A stretch of DNA of 64,000 nucleotides from Stomorhina lunata. Lineage: Eukaryota > Arthropoda > Insecta > Diptera > Rhiniidae. Of this stretch, positions 35,985-47,491 are shown in pieces. Every line of letters starts with the position of its first letter. Position 1 is the stretch's first letter. The position numbers and the translations under genes were made by a program. Location: assembly GCA_933228675.1 (NCBI GenBank), contig OW121744.1, positions 20,139,111-20,203,110 on the forward strand, read 5' to 3'. The notes under the pieces were generated by a model. It was given only the letters and a program-made list of their open reading frames with translations. It was not told the origin of the DNA and made no database searches.

Positions 35985-36250
35985 TTATAAAAATAGGAAA
36001 TTTTTGAAAAATTTCCTATTAAAAATAGGACATTTTTGAAAAATTTCCTATAAAAAATAGGACATTTTTGAAAAATTTCCTATAAAAAATAGGACATTTT
36101 TGAAAAATTTCCTATAAAAAATAGGAAATTTTTGAAAAATTTCCTATAAAAAATAGAAAATTTTTGAAAAATTGCCTATAAAAAATAGGAAATTTTTGAA
36201 AAATTTCCTATAAAAAATAGGAATTCTTTTTAATTTCCTATAAAAATAGG
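35985..36250. repeat. Short ~32-bp satellite in the opposite orientation to 31650-35250
   Basis: About eight units of TTTTTGAAAAATTTCCTAT plus AAAAAATAGGACA. The central G instead of C shows that the strand is reversed relative to the larger array on its left, about 730 bp away. Confidence 0.9.
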
Positions 36251-37539
36251 AAATTGAGGAGAAGTGATATATTTGATTCATTGTGACCTTCTATTTTACA
36301 CTTTAAGTTGTTTATATTGTCTTCCTTCCTAATGTTGGCTACTGTACATAGATTTCTAGGCCTCTTTATTTACCCAAAAAAAAAGACTTTAATCAACTGC
36401 TCACTGACTCTTCCACACTAAGTCTAGTTCACATTAAACAAATGATTGGCCAAAAATGTGGAATCCTATGATATCAAAATTTTTTCAAAATTGTATTCTT
36501 TATTTTACGATATAATAATTTTTTTAAATAACAGAAATATTCATAATGAAAGAAAGCTTTTGTTTTCACAAATATTTTTCGAGTGTGAACTAACCAACCA
36601 ACACTCCCACAGAAGCCTTAAAATGTTATCATTTTTTGTTTCCTAATATTTTGCAAACAATTTAAGTTTCTCGAAATCCTTTACATTGGCATTTGTCCAA
36701 AAAATGAAAAACAAAGGAAAAACATCTGTATAAAAAAAAACCTAGTAAATACGAGACCTCTTATGAAAATCAACAAGAAAAACCACTCAAAATGAGTGAA
36801 ACGGATATAATGTTAAATTACTGGCGGTACTTAAAGCAAAAGGAACTGTTTTTTGTTTGTTTCAAAGAAAAAGGCTGATGATGAAAAAAATAACTAATGG
36901 CAACTGAAAAGGGTTCAGGATATTAAACGTTCGTTCATTAGAAGTGACAACAAATGGTTGTCCACTTAATTTAATTTACAAAGAATTTAATTAATATTTT
37001 GGCATTTAGAGATTATGATGGACATTAACATAATGGCCAAGTCAGAGTAATAGAATCGAATATAAAAAATGGTAGTATAATTTCAATGTAAACACTAACA
37101 ATATACTTTTGTAACCTTTGCTCGGCGCGTTTCGATATTTGGTTAGGCCATAATCATCAGGTGTATCTATAGTTTTAGAAAAATCGAAAACCACGCATTA
37201 TATCAAATTTGTATCTAATATAGAAAATATCAACTTAAAGCGAGGATTATTATCTAATTTATACATACAACATTTTTCAGTTATTTGTTTTTATAAATTT
37301 ATATCGAATATTTTTCCGTACACACACATTTTCACAATTTCTGTAAAACAATTTTAGTTTAACAATTTTTTTCTAATTGGATAAAGTATAAAGTATTTTG
37401 TAGACTTTTTCCCAAAGGTTGTTGTCTTCAATAAAAGCTTTAACATTAATACTGTACAAATACCTCTGCACATAAAGCTTTTTGGAGAATGTTACTGTTA
37501 ACGCACTTAACATTAAGACAATCTCTGCAGTGTCACAAT
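36251..37539. other. AT-rich intergenic DNA
   Basis: Only short chance frames. At 37121-37163 there is a third copy of the dispersed GAAACGCG motif, on the minus strand. Nothing else was recognised. Confidence 0.45.
37121..37163 (-). repeat. Dispersed motif copy (CCTGATGATTATGGCCTAAC...GAAACGCGCCGAG)
   Basis: Reverse complement of CTCGGCGCGTTTCGATATTT plus GGTTAGGCCATAATCATCAG. Matches the copies at 4509-4552 and 7691-7734 in order of parts. Confidence 0.6.
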
Positions 37540-37555
37540 TTTAATCAATGATGCA

Positions 37556-38588
37556 TTAAACACATAGACAACAACAGGCTACACGAACACCGACTACAAA
37601 AGTCGTTGGCTGCAATCGTCGCCTCGTAGTCAGCTACTTAATTATTTTGGGGACGGCAGCTACATTTAAGATGGCAGCTACATTTCGAAACACCTGTTTA
37701 TGAGTGGTGCCAATATCGCGTTTATAAGATGCACAAAATAACTATTTAAATTTTGATAAAAACGACATAAATTCATTTTATTAATTACCTCCGAAATCAA
37801 CGGTTTTCCTGTACCTGATGGTATGTCTATATCAAACAAAAAATTATAGAAAGATTTTGGTGTGATCTCTAATAGTTTAAGAGTTATGGGCTTTTTAAAT
37901 TTCAAGAATAATACCGTATAACTTTAGAAGTTTATATCCGATATTAACTTTTTTGGTATCAAACAAAAGCTACTGAAAATATCTTTTATATTCTTATATA
38001 TTCTATATAATATTCTTTATAATGGATAAGGAGCTAATATACTATAAACTTATTTCTGCAACCGACTTTTTTTATAAAAATTCGTATATCTTAAAACAAT
38101 ATAGATATAAGTATGCTCTTTTATATAATGAATTTTATAAAGGACATACTGAGCTTTTATATAACATGAACTACGTGGCTCTAGCACACGTAGCGTGTGA
38201 GTTAGACAGTTTAAAAAATAACTTTTTAAAATTTTACTTCTATTGAGTTAGAGTTATATACATAATATTTTATTAGATATTATTATATACATTAAATATA
38301 TAAATATTTTATAGGTATGTAAATTGTTTACATAAATTCTCCCCATTGTATTTGTGGTAAATAAATTCAAGTGGTTTAAATTTATTTCAATATTATATGG
38401 TGTTGACAGCACTAAATCTTTTATTGTCACCAACAAAAATAGAAAATAGTTTAATTTTGGCTACAGCTACAACGGTGGTCGGTAGTCGTGTAGCAGTGTC
38501 GACTCTAAAAAATTTATTTCTATTTGAATGCATGTATTCTAATTTTGACAGGTTGTAGCCCGTAGTCTGCTGTTGTCTATGTGTTTAA
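37556..38588. mobile_element. ~1-kb non-autonomous inverted-repeat element, TTAA at both borders
   Basis: Left end ACACATAGACAACAACAG after TTAA (37556-37559); right end CTGCTGTTGTCTATGTGT before TTAA (38585-38588). The ends are inverted with one mismatch over 18 bases. The flanks also share TTTAATCAATGATG (37540-37553 and 38584-38597), so a longer target duplication is possible and the class is uncertain. The interior has no transposase. Confidence 0.65.
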
Positions 38589-38613
38589 TCAATGATGATA
38601 AATGTGGAGCCGC

Positions 38614-40055
38614 GGAACAAAAGGTTCTTTTTACTTTTTGGTTTTTTGTTGTTTTTGTAATATTTAGGTTGAAATCTTTCAAATACAATTGAGAAACCAT
38701 AATAATATTTTTTTCATTTAGTAATTAAATGGACATTTTACTACTTTTTTGTAACAAAAGGTTCTTTTTCCTTAGTAAGTAAGTTACATATTTTTTTCCC
38801 TTATTCGTGTAGTTTAGGGTGCACCTTATTTTATGAAAGTGCGTAATTGAACCTTTACTCCCCCTAGAAATGTTCTAAGTAATACAGAAACATGCTACAC
38901 AAATTTTTTCCGCCCACAAAGTGGTAAACTTTTTGGAATAGGAAAAAAAGGAAGTATTTTCGGTTTTGCCCAAATTATTTTTTTTTTACTGGAATATAAA
39001 AGGGAACTAAAGAAGCTTTATTTTAAGTCATCAATATTACAAAACCAAGAAGTAGTTTCAAAGATATTGCAATTTTTCCCAGAAAATGCTTGTCCTTAAC
39101 GACTCGCCTAAGGATATGCAGCTAAAACATTTATTTAAATCAGTTTTTAGTTTTTTTGAAAATTTTGTTAAAAAAATATTACAAATAATACATTCTCAGT
39201 ATCACAAAAAAAACACAAATGGCAGAATAAAAACCAACAAAATGAGGTCCGTATCATTAACCGTTTTGCCGTACCTGTGTTTTCAAATCGAAGAGTTCCG
39301 CGAAAACTGTACCAATGTTCAACATTAACCCTAGAACGTCATCCTTCGTCAACTTGACTACGGAAAATTTTATTTTCAAATTGAAACAAAAAAGAGGGCT
39401 ATAATATGTTAAGTTTTTATTAATAATTAAGAAATAAACAAATGAATTTCTTTAAAAATGTATTAAAAAGAGTCTATTTATATATAAGAAAACTATTTTG
39501 GTATCCATTTTTGCTCACGAAGAGTTTTATAGTCTCTAGAAGTGTAGGTAGTCAAAATGACGAAGGATGACGTTAGTGTATGTAAAATAAGGATGACGTT
39601 CCACGGTTAATCATGGCATTGTTATTTTATTATTGTAAAAGTTGAACACTTTCTTTCCCGGGGTCAAATGTCATAATATAGAGTTTTTTCATTTTCCATT
39701 GAAAAATGACAGAATATTAAGAATTTATTACCAAATTTTGTTCAAAATGCAAAATTATAAAATACTGCATGTTTTTATGTTACGTAGATTACAAAAATTA
39801 TTTTTTCATATTTTTAATTTTTTTTTTTTTTTGTATCAAAAGGTACTTTTTCACTTTTTTTTAACAAAAGGTTCTTTTTCCAAAATAAAAGTGCTTATTT
39901 AAGGAGACTTTTAAGGTTTAATGTGTTGATTTAGAGCACAAAGATTCACCTACTGATAAGAAGCTAACTTAAATATATTTCGCGAAATAGTGCGAAATAA
40001 CAAAAAACTTAATTTCCCAAAAATTTTGAATGATGCAAAAAGAACCTTTTGTTCC
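38614..40055. mobile_element. ~1.44-kb inverted-repeat element with perfect 19-bp ends
   Basis: GGAACAAAAGGTTCTTTTT at 38614-38632 is exactly inverted at 40037-40055. The same motif occurs inside in direct orientation (AACAAAAGGTTCTTTTTC near 38752 and 39862). No coding capacity was recognised. A piggyBac-like MITE is nested at 39329-39606. Confidence 0.65.
39329..39606. mobile_element. 278-bp piggyBac-like MITE
   Basis: TTAA at 39325-39328 and 39607-39610 flank ends CCCTAGAACGTCATCCTT and AAGGATGACGTTCCACGG, inverted with 16 of 18 matches. A subterminal inverted copy of CGTCATCCTTCGTCA lies near 39560. The CCC-start ends and the TTAA duplication are typical of the piggyBac superfamily. Confidence 0.75.
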
Positions 40056-40147
40056 GATAAAAAAACTTAATTTTACATCAAAATGTACAAGATTAAATTA
40101 TCTAAAATCTTACATAAAATTCTCATATATGGGTGAAGGACGACCGC

Positions 40148-40898
40148 GTGACGGACGATACATTTGCACTGACTTTGTTGTACTTAAATGAATTGTCGTA
40201 CTTAATCCATTGTCGTTTTAGCATATCAATTGTGCTATCGAATGACATTTGTTAATTTACATACTTGTTTTGGAGGAAAACAGATATTCGCTTTGAAAGT
40301 GCTGTGACGGACGCAACAAAATATTTTTTAAGGATTTGTAAATCAGAGAAAATTATGGTGTAATTTGTTCCAGAATTTCACATCTTTCCTCTTTATTTTC
40401 GAGGGTAAAAATGCGATTTTTAGGCACAATTTAATATTTCACAAAACGGCTAGATACATATATTTAGTTTTACACTTTTTACATCTTATATTTCGTCCGA
40501 CGAATGCTGAGGCTAGCTGTTAGAGTCTAACAAAAATCAAAAAAAAAATAAAATTCAAAAGCATTAAATTTGCAACACTGTATGTTTTTTTTACACCTAA
40601 TACCTTAAATTTATCTTGTAAATTTAGATAGCTTTATGAGTGTGTGTGACATGTGTTCATAAATTTTGTATTTAATAAATGTAATTTTGTAAAAATATTT
40701 ACTGTGACGGACGCTACACACATTCCTACACATATTATTCTGTAAAATGCTATATTAACATCAATATATTTTTAGCCTAATGTAAAGCATGTAATGTACT
40801 ATAAGTTCTCTTTACGAATCAAGTTCAATTGGAGAAAAAAGAAAAATTGCACTAGTTAAATTAAAAAAAACTCTTATTTCTGTGACGGACGCTACACA
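40148..40898 (+). repeat. Four dispersed copies of TGTGACGGACGCTACAC
   Basis: Copies at 40148-40161 (GTGACGGACGATAC), 40303-40317 (TGTGACGGACGCAAC), 40703-40719 and 40881-40897 (TGTGACGGACGCTACAC), all in the same direction in otherwise AT-rich DNA. The intervals are uneven (about 155, 400 and 178 bases), so this is not a simple array. It could be the marker of a decayed tandem repeat or a protein binding site. Confidence 0.75.
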
Positions 40899-41685
40899 CT
40901 GTGAGCTCTTTTTTAACTTCGCGTTATTTATATCACTCCAATTACTTTTGATGAAACTTGACAACTAAATGGATGTTTTTGCGATTTTTATGTACTTTTA
41001 CAAAACCTATTATTTTAAAAAAATTAAAAAATGACAATATATATTCTAAAGGATCAATATATGGTACATTTTTCGTAAACACAAATACATAATTTTGACA
41101 GTTTAAAGTTTTGTCGGATTTGCCCGTTATTTCTTTTAAATTATACCTTTTCACAGCGATTTCTGTTGACCATTATCGTACTTCCTTTGAAAAAAAAAAT
41201 AGGGTTTTTAAATTCTTCCGGACTTCAACCATACAAAACATTAGCTTTTTGTTAATGTACTTAACGATGTTTCTCTTAGATTCTCTTCACCCCAATATTG
41301 ACTGATGATTAATAATTTTAGTATAAAATCGATTGACAATCGTAAATTTTTTTTTTTTTAATTACCCGAAACCAATTTGTAATAAACAGAAATAAAAATA
41401 TTTTCAATATTAGAAAAAAGTTTTATTTTTTTTGTTTCAAATAAAAATTCTACCTCGAATTCGGAAACCCTTTAATAGAAAGCACATGTCAAAGAATTTT
41501 CCAGTGGATAAAGATTAAGAGTAACTTCATGCTGGACAGCGTTTCCGTAGTCAAGCTGACAAATAGCTTTATCTCAAGGACAGCAACCAAATCGGGGTCT
41601 CAAAGGCTTAGTTGATTTTCGTGTGTGGGGTTGCATGGTCAAATGTGGAATTAAATATTTCGCCCAAATGTAATATAATAGTTCA
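40899..41685. other. AT-rich intergenic DNA
   Basis: No gene or repeat of note recognised. Confidence 0.4.
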
Positions 41686-41686
41686 A

Positions 41687-42009
41687 ACCTCGTTTTATAC
41701 GAATTCAAATTAAGCGATTTTTAAATTTTTGATTTTTATAAAACGCTTATATTTCTGCTTGCACGGGCTTTAAAAATTCATATCAAGAGTTACAAAAAGA
41801 GTTTAAATAATCATCATCACAAAAACTGATGACAAATTATGTTTCTTTTAGCAAAATTGAGAACATTTGTTTTGATAAAAATTGAATTTATGCGTTTTTT
41901 AAAATTCAGAAACGAATCAACATTTTTAATATAGAGCTAGTGTTTCGTTTTGTTCGGATTCGTTTTATGCTATTTTCTATGGAACGGATCAATCACATAA
42001 AACGAGGTA
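41687..42009. mobile_element. Candidate ~320-bp MITE
   Basis: ACCTCGTTTTATACGAATTC on the left and CACATAAAACGAGGT on the right are inverted. The interior is AT-rich and non-coding. The ends match over only about 13 bases, so this is a weak call. Confidence 0.4.
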
Positions 42010-42481
42010 TGAGTGTACACAAAATGGCAATGCTAATGATAACTACTCATAATGAGTACTTTTAACTTTCAGTTATATTAAAACAGTACAATTGTACTGT
42101 ATATACCATCCCTGATGTTAATAACAGAAATTCTGTACATAACATTTTAAAAAGCTTTTTTTAACATTAATTTTACATACTTACAGTTTAAAGCTTTCGA
42201 AATAAAAATTCAAATTTGAAAAAATTTTTAGAAATTCTGGAAGCATTTTTTATTAAATAATTTTATGATATTTCGTTTTAAAAGTGTTTTTTTTTAATTA
42301 ATTAATAGATTTACAAAAAATAAGATAATTTTTCAATATTCATTTTAATATTTACAAAAGTACTTTGGTAATAAATTTTTGATAAGAAAAACGATAAAAA
42401 TAATTGGAAAAGACAAAAATTTTATAGGAAATAAAATGTTCAATATTTTTTTATAGATTTTTGTTAAAATAGTGAAATGAA

Positions 42482-42597
42482 TTTTCCCCTTATGCATAAA
42501 CGAATTATAAAATTATCAAAAAAAAAATTGTATGGGATATTTGATTTATAAGTTTGTGATAACTTTGTCGTTTATGATTTAGGGGTTAGTTTTTACT
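42482..42597. mobile_element. Second member of the intron-3 MITE family
   Basis: Left TTTCCCCTTATGCATAAACG and right TCGTTTATGATTTAGGGGTT are inverted and match the ends of the element at 22270-22402. No coding capacity. Confidence 0.55.
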
Positions 42598-43058
42598 AAA
42601 TTTATTTTTTTTTTATAAAAAATCAAATGCATTATTTCTGCTATAGTAGTTTTTTAAAATAATTTAAAGCTAAATTGTTTTATATTTTATATAAATAAAA
42701 CTTAGTCATACTTTTTTAAACTAAAATTTTAAAAGGTATGTATATCCCCAGCTAAAATGCAAAAGGTCTTAAGTGACTTTGAAACTATCATTAATTTTCT
42801 GATTTTCTTTTGGGCCAATAAGTCTCAAAATAACTAAACAAAATTTTTATTAATTTGTGACTTACTCCCTTTCGCATTTTAGCTGAAGATAAACTTTAAT
42901 ATGCTTCTGTCTCAATTGTATTTTCATACAAACTTAAAGCTATTTTGGGAGGGGTGTTTTATGAAACTATTACTAAAGTCGGATTTTGAGAGACTCTAAA
43001 AAAATCGTAAATTAAAAAAAAAAGAAGTAGGAAGAGAACTTTTTTTAGGGCATGCTAC

Positions 43059-44878
43059 CAAGGCTGCCAGAACATTTTCGTGAAAAATTGGCATATTTTT
43101 CAAAGAAATCGGCATTATCGGCAGTAAATTTTTAGAAATCGACAAAATCGGATTTTTCAAAAATACATCATAAATATAGCCGAATATTAAAAAATGTTCA
43201 TCTTAAATTTTTCTATAGCACAAATTTTCATTGAAAATTTTTCTATATAACAAATTTCATACTAAAAATTTATCTATACAAAAAATTTTATATCAAAAAT
43301 TTTTCTATACAAAAAATTTCATATTAAAAATTTGTCTATACAAAAAATTTTATATTGAAAATTTTTCTATACAAAAAAATTTTATATTCAAAATTTTTCT
43401 ATACAAAAAATTTTATAGTAAAAATTTTTCTATACAAAAAATTTTATATTGAAAATTTTTCTATACAAAAAATTTTATATTAAAAATTTTTCTATACAAA
43501 AAATATATATAGAAAATTTGTGTATACAAAAAGAATTTATATGGAAAATTTTTCTATGTAAAAAAAATTAATGAAGAAAATTTTTCCATACAAAAAAGTT
43601 TATAAAGAAAATTTTTTTATTCAAAAAATTTTATATGACAAATTTCTTTTAGAAAAAAAATTTTAGGTATAAAGAAATTGTTGGTAAAAAAATTTCAAAT
43701 TTCACTACAGAAAAAAATTTTAAATCTAAAATTTTTCTATAGAAAAAAAAATTAAAAATTATTCTACAAAAAAAATTTCTATATAAAAAATTTTTATAAC
43801 AAAAAATTTTCTGTATAAAATATTTCTATAATGAAAAAATTTCTATATAAAAAATTTTTATAACGAAAAATTTCACTACAGAAAAAATTTTAAATCTAAA
43901 ATTTTTCTATAGAAAAAAAATTAAATTAAAAATTTTTTTTACAAAAAAAATGTTTCTATATAAAAAAATTTTATAACAAAAAATTTTCTATATAAAAAAT
44001 ATCTATAGTGAAAAATTGTCTACATAAAAAATTTTTATAACGAAAAAATTTTTATAACAAAAAATTTTCTATATAAAAATTTTTATAACGAAAAATTTTT
44101 GGTTATAAAAATTTTTTATATAGAAAATTTTTCGTTATAAAAATTTTTTATATAGAAAATTTTTCGTTATAGAAATTTTTTATATAGAAAATTTTTCGTT
44201 ATAGAAATTTTTTATATAGAAAATTTTTGGTATAGAAATTTTATATAGAAAATTTTTTGTTATAAAAATTTTTTATATAGAAAATTTTTAGTTATAAAAT
44301 TTTTTTATATAGAACATTTTTTGTTATAAAAATTTTTTATATAGAAAATTTTTTGTTATAAAAATTTTTTATATAGAAAATTTTTAGTTATAAAATTTTT
44401 TTATATAGAAAATTTTTCGTTATAAAAATTTTTTATATAGACATTTTTTATATCAAAAATTTTTCATTATAGAAATTTTTTATATAGAAAATTTTTCGTT
44501 GTAAAAATTTTTTATAGAGAAAATTTTTCGTTGTAAAAATTTTTTATATAGAACAATATTCGTTATCAAAATTTTTTATACAGAAAATTTTTCGTTAAAA
44601 ACATTTTTTTTACAGAAAATTTTTCGTTATCAAAATTTTTTATATAAAAAATTTTTTCTAGAAAAAATTCATATTGAAAACTTTTCTGTAGAAAAGAATG
44701 TATATCGGAATTATTGAAAACTGATATCGTTGTTAACCATTGATTTTATACATGTTAAGTTTGTTTTCAATATAACCTCAAAAATCGCCAATTTTCTAGC
44801 CAAAATCTGCATAACAGCACTTCAATTCAGGTCAAAAGTCGCCAAAATGCCGATAAATCGGCAAATCTGGCAAGCCTG
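43059..44878. mobile_element. hAT-like non-autonomous element carrying a satellite
   Basis: Left end CAAGGCTGCCAG (43059-43070) and right end CTGGCAAGCCTG (44867-44878) are inverted with two differences. The flanking octamers CATGCTAC and CATGAGAC match at 6 of 8 positions, consistent with an aged 8-bp target duplication of the hAT type. The subterminal regions on both sides repeat GGCA and CGGCAT words. Most of the interior is a tandem array. Confidence 0.6.
43195..44680. repeat. ~31-32-bp satellite inside the hAT-like element
   Basis: The left part uses TTTTTCTATACAAAAAATTT with spacer TATATTAAAA; the right part (44060-44660) uses TTATAAAAATTTTTTATATA then GAAAATTTTTCG. The core palindrome is altered to CTATAC or ATATAG here, so this family is further from the consensus than the others. 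Confidence 0.9.
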
Positions 44879-44904
44879 CATGAGACTCAAAAAAGTACTA
44901 ATTA

Positions 44905-46011
44905 CACTGTGCTTGAAAAAACCGACAAAAGGGAGATCTAGTGGGTAATGACAATTCAAGTACGCTAAATTCCATGGTGCGAACCGTTTTTTTTTTTAAG
45001 TTAGCTCTAGTTTTTGAGATATTCGCGTAACTCGAAAACTGTTTGTTTTCTTGAACAAAGTAAAAAAACCGAAATTCGATAACAAAATTATCTTTCAGGA
45101 ACACTTATTATTTTTTTAATCCGAGAAGTCGTTTTGGAAATACATTTTTTTGTTTGAAATAAAATATATTTTTGAAAATAAAAATTAAAAAAAAAAAAAT
45201 TTTCAAACAAAAAAATTTATTTCCAAAACGACTACTCGGATTAAAAAAATAATAAGTGTTCCTGAAAGATTAATTTGTTGCCGAATTTCAATTTTTGACT
45301 TTGTTCATCAAAATAAACAGTTTTCGAGTTATGCGAATATTTATTGCACAACCTCCTCCATTTTTTTTATAAAGCGATATCTCGAAAACTAGAGCTAACC
45401 TTAAAAACCTTGAATTCAGCATATTTGATTTATCTTTACCGACTAGGTCTCTCTTTTGTACGCTGAATTCAATGGTGCTAACCGTTTTTTAACTTTAGCT
45501 CTAGTTTTTGAGATATCGTGTTATTTAAAAAATGGAGGAAATTGCGCTATAAATATTCTCGTAACTCGAAAACTGTTAATTTTCTTGACGTAAGTAAAAA
45601 AAACTGAAATTCGGCAACAAAATTATCTTTCAGTAACACTAATTCTTTTTTTAGTCCCAGTGGTCGTTTTGGAAATAAATTTTGTTTGAAAAGAAAAAAA
45701 TCAAATAAAAATTTTTTTCAAACAAAAAATTTTATTTCCAAAACTACTGCTCGGATTAAAAAAATAATTCATGTTCCTTAAAAATAACTTTGTTGCCGAA
45801 TTAGGGTTTTTGATTTAGCTCATGAAAATAAACAGTTCTCGAGTTATGCGAATTTTTATTGCGCAACCTATTCTATTTTATTTTTATAAAGCTATATCTC
45901 AAAAACTAGAGCTAACCTAAAAAAATTAAATTCAGCATACTCGATTTATCTTTTTACCCACTAGGTCTACCTTTTGTCGGTGAAAAAAGTTTGTCAAAAT
46001 CGAGCACAGTG
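44905..46011. mobile_element. ~1.1-kb fold-back element made of two inverted units
   Basis: Ends CACTGTGCTTGA (44905) and TCGAGCACAGTG (to 46011) are inverted. ACCGACAAAAGGGAGATCTA on the left matches the reverse of TAGGTCTACCTTTTGTCGGT on the right. Inside are two adjacent palindromes, about 44930-45470 and 45455-45985, each with arms containing TAGCTCTAGTTTTTGAGATAT and CCAAAACGAC...TCGGATTAAAAAAATAAT. No transposase. It lies about 170 bp past the stop codon of the minus-strand gene. Confidence 0.75.
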
Positions 46012-46184
46012 TTTTATAAGATAAATTTTTAATACTTTTTCAAAAAAGTACAAAATGATGCATTTTCATAAATTTCAATATTTCTCTAATCTCTACCAAA
46101 CTCCGACTATTAAAGGCATAATGTGATTTACTTCTGGACGGTTCTTCAATGTGATGCAAGTTGGCTATATTTTCCCAAATTCTC

Positions 46185-47491
46185 TTACATCGTTGTCTCC
46201 GAATCCGGTGGTGTATGATAGTTAAGATTATAAGCTGGCGGACCACTATTCAGAAAAGCCATCGAGCGTATGCTTTCCCTGGAAGCGGTACGTTTATGGA
46301 AAGGTATTTGCTGAGGCTGGGATGAAGTATACGGTGGATCTGGCAAGGGTGGAGGTGGTGGTAAGCTATGTTGACTTAATGAATGCTGATGCAAAGGATG
46401 TTGTTGGTAGAGAGGCGGCGTAGAGGGAGATTCGTGGCTGGTCAGTGGTGAATGCTGATGATAGGATGAGGAGGCTATAGGAGAAGGAGCTGGTGGTATG
46501 TTAGCATTTTGTGCTGTATTACTGGCCACAAGACCCACAAAAACATTTTCTGTATTATTAGTGGCACTCATATACGAAGACATGGGTCTGGCGCCATGAA
46601 AATTCGAATAACTTGACCTCACCGAGGGTGGTCGATTATTGTAAAGCTCATCGACATGTTCACCATCATTGAGATTGGTGGTGGAATGTTGATAGGTGGG
46701 ATTATAATGACCGCCCCCCAAAGAGGGTGTTAGTGTCAAAGTAGGCGACTGAGGCTCATCCAGAGTGGGTATGGGAGAAGGTGTTTGCTGCTGCAATTGC
46801 TGCCACTGTTGTTGTTGCATATAGGCTGTTTGAGCATTTGTATTATAGTAAATCGGATCAGGTGGTATATTTTTGCGAAATGATTGATAATGATTATTAT
46901 TGGTCTTGGTCAGGCTACCACCCATTACCGCGGACGAAACCGCATTGATATTATTATGCATTTCCTTATTTAGAGACTGTAAATTGGAGGCAGTTAAAGC
47001 TGGCTTTGTATCCTTATGATGAAACGAACCAAATTGCTGCACCGGCTGTTTGGGATGATGACCTTGCATTAGCATGGTGGACTGTTGTTGTTGTTGTTGA
47101 TCCAATAATTTGGTAACAGGATTTTGATGATATTTACGTCTTGAACTTCGGGTACTACTGCGGGAGTGAGTACCCGTAGATCCTGCTCCTCCTCCCCCCT
47201 CATCTCTTAGGGTATTTTTATGGCGATTACTGCGTCTACTATTGGTTGAATGTCGACTATTAGTGCCCCTGTGCATAACCGAGCGTCTCTTGACACGTCT
47301 TGGTGTCATGGGTTTGGGGCTTAATTCACCGTTATCACCTTCTAGGCCCCCACCAGCGCCCCGTTCATGCATTTGATCATCACCATAATCGAGTATGGTA
47401 TCGGCTCGACTTCTTATGGTATCCAAACTGGGTCCAAATTCAATCGAATACAATGATTGACGATGTTTGGCTTTCTTACTAACATGCTTCA
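46185..47491 (-). CDS. Last coding exon of a minus-strand gene; long low-complexity tail (possibly NKAIN-type)
   Basis: Reading right to left, CCCTCAAACAG| precedes the exon at 47491; it begins in the middle of a codon, so upstream exons exist, probably beyond this window. About 434 residues end at TAA 46185-46187 with ...SETTM. The start has HRQSLYSIEFGPSLDTIRS and then TPRRVKRRSVMHRG, a basic Ser/Arg block (SRSSTRSSRRK), Gln runs (six Gln; QQQQWQQLQQQ), His- and Pro-rich stretches (PPPPPLPDPPY), and the end YNLNYHTPPDSETTM. No membrane segment or enzyme motif is seen, so this reads as a disordered cytoplasmic tail. Its codon use and GC content are clearly higher than the surroundings, which supports real coding. 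Similarity to the long tails of insect NKAIN proteins is a guess from memory and not proven. The C-terminal TTM might bind a PDZ domain. Confidence 0.8.

Noticed and set aside
46040..46246. Short minus-strand frame overlapping the end of the 46185-47491 exon
   Set aside because: It lies in a different frame at the stop region and has no homology or start context.
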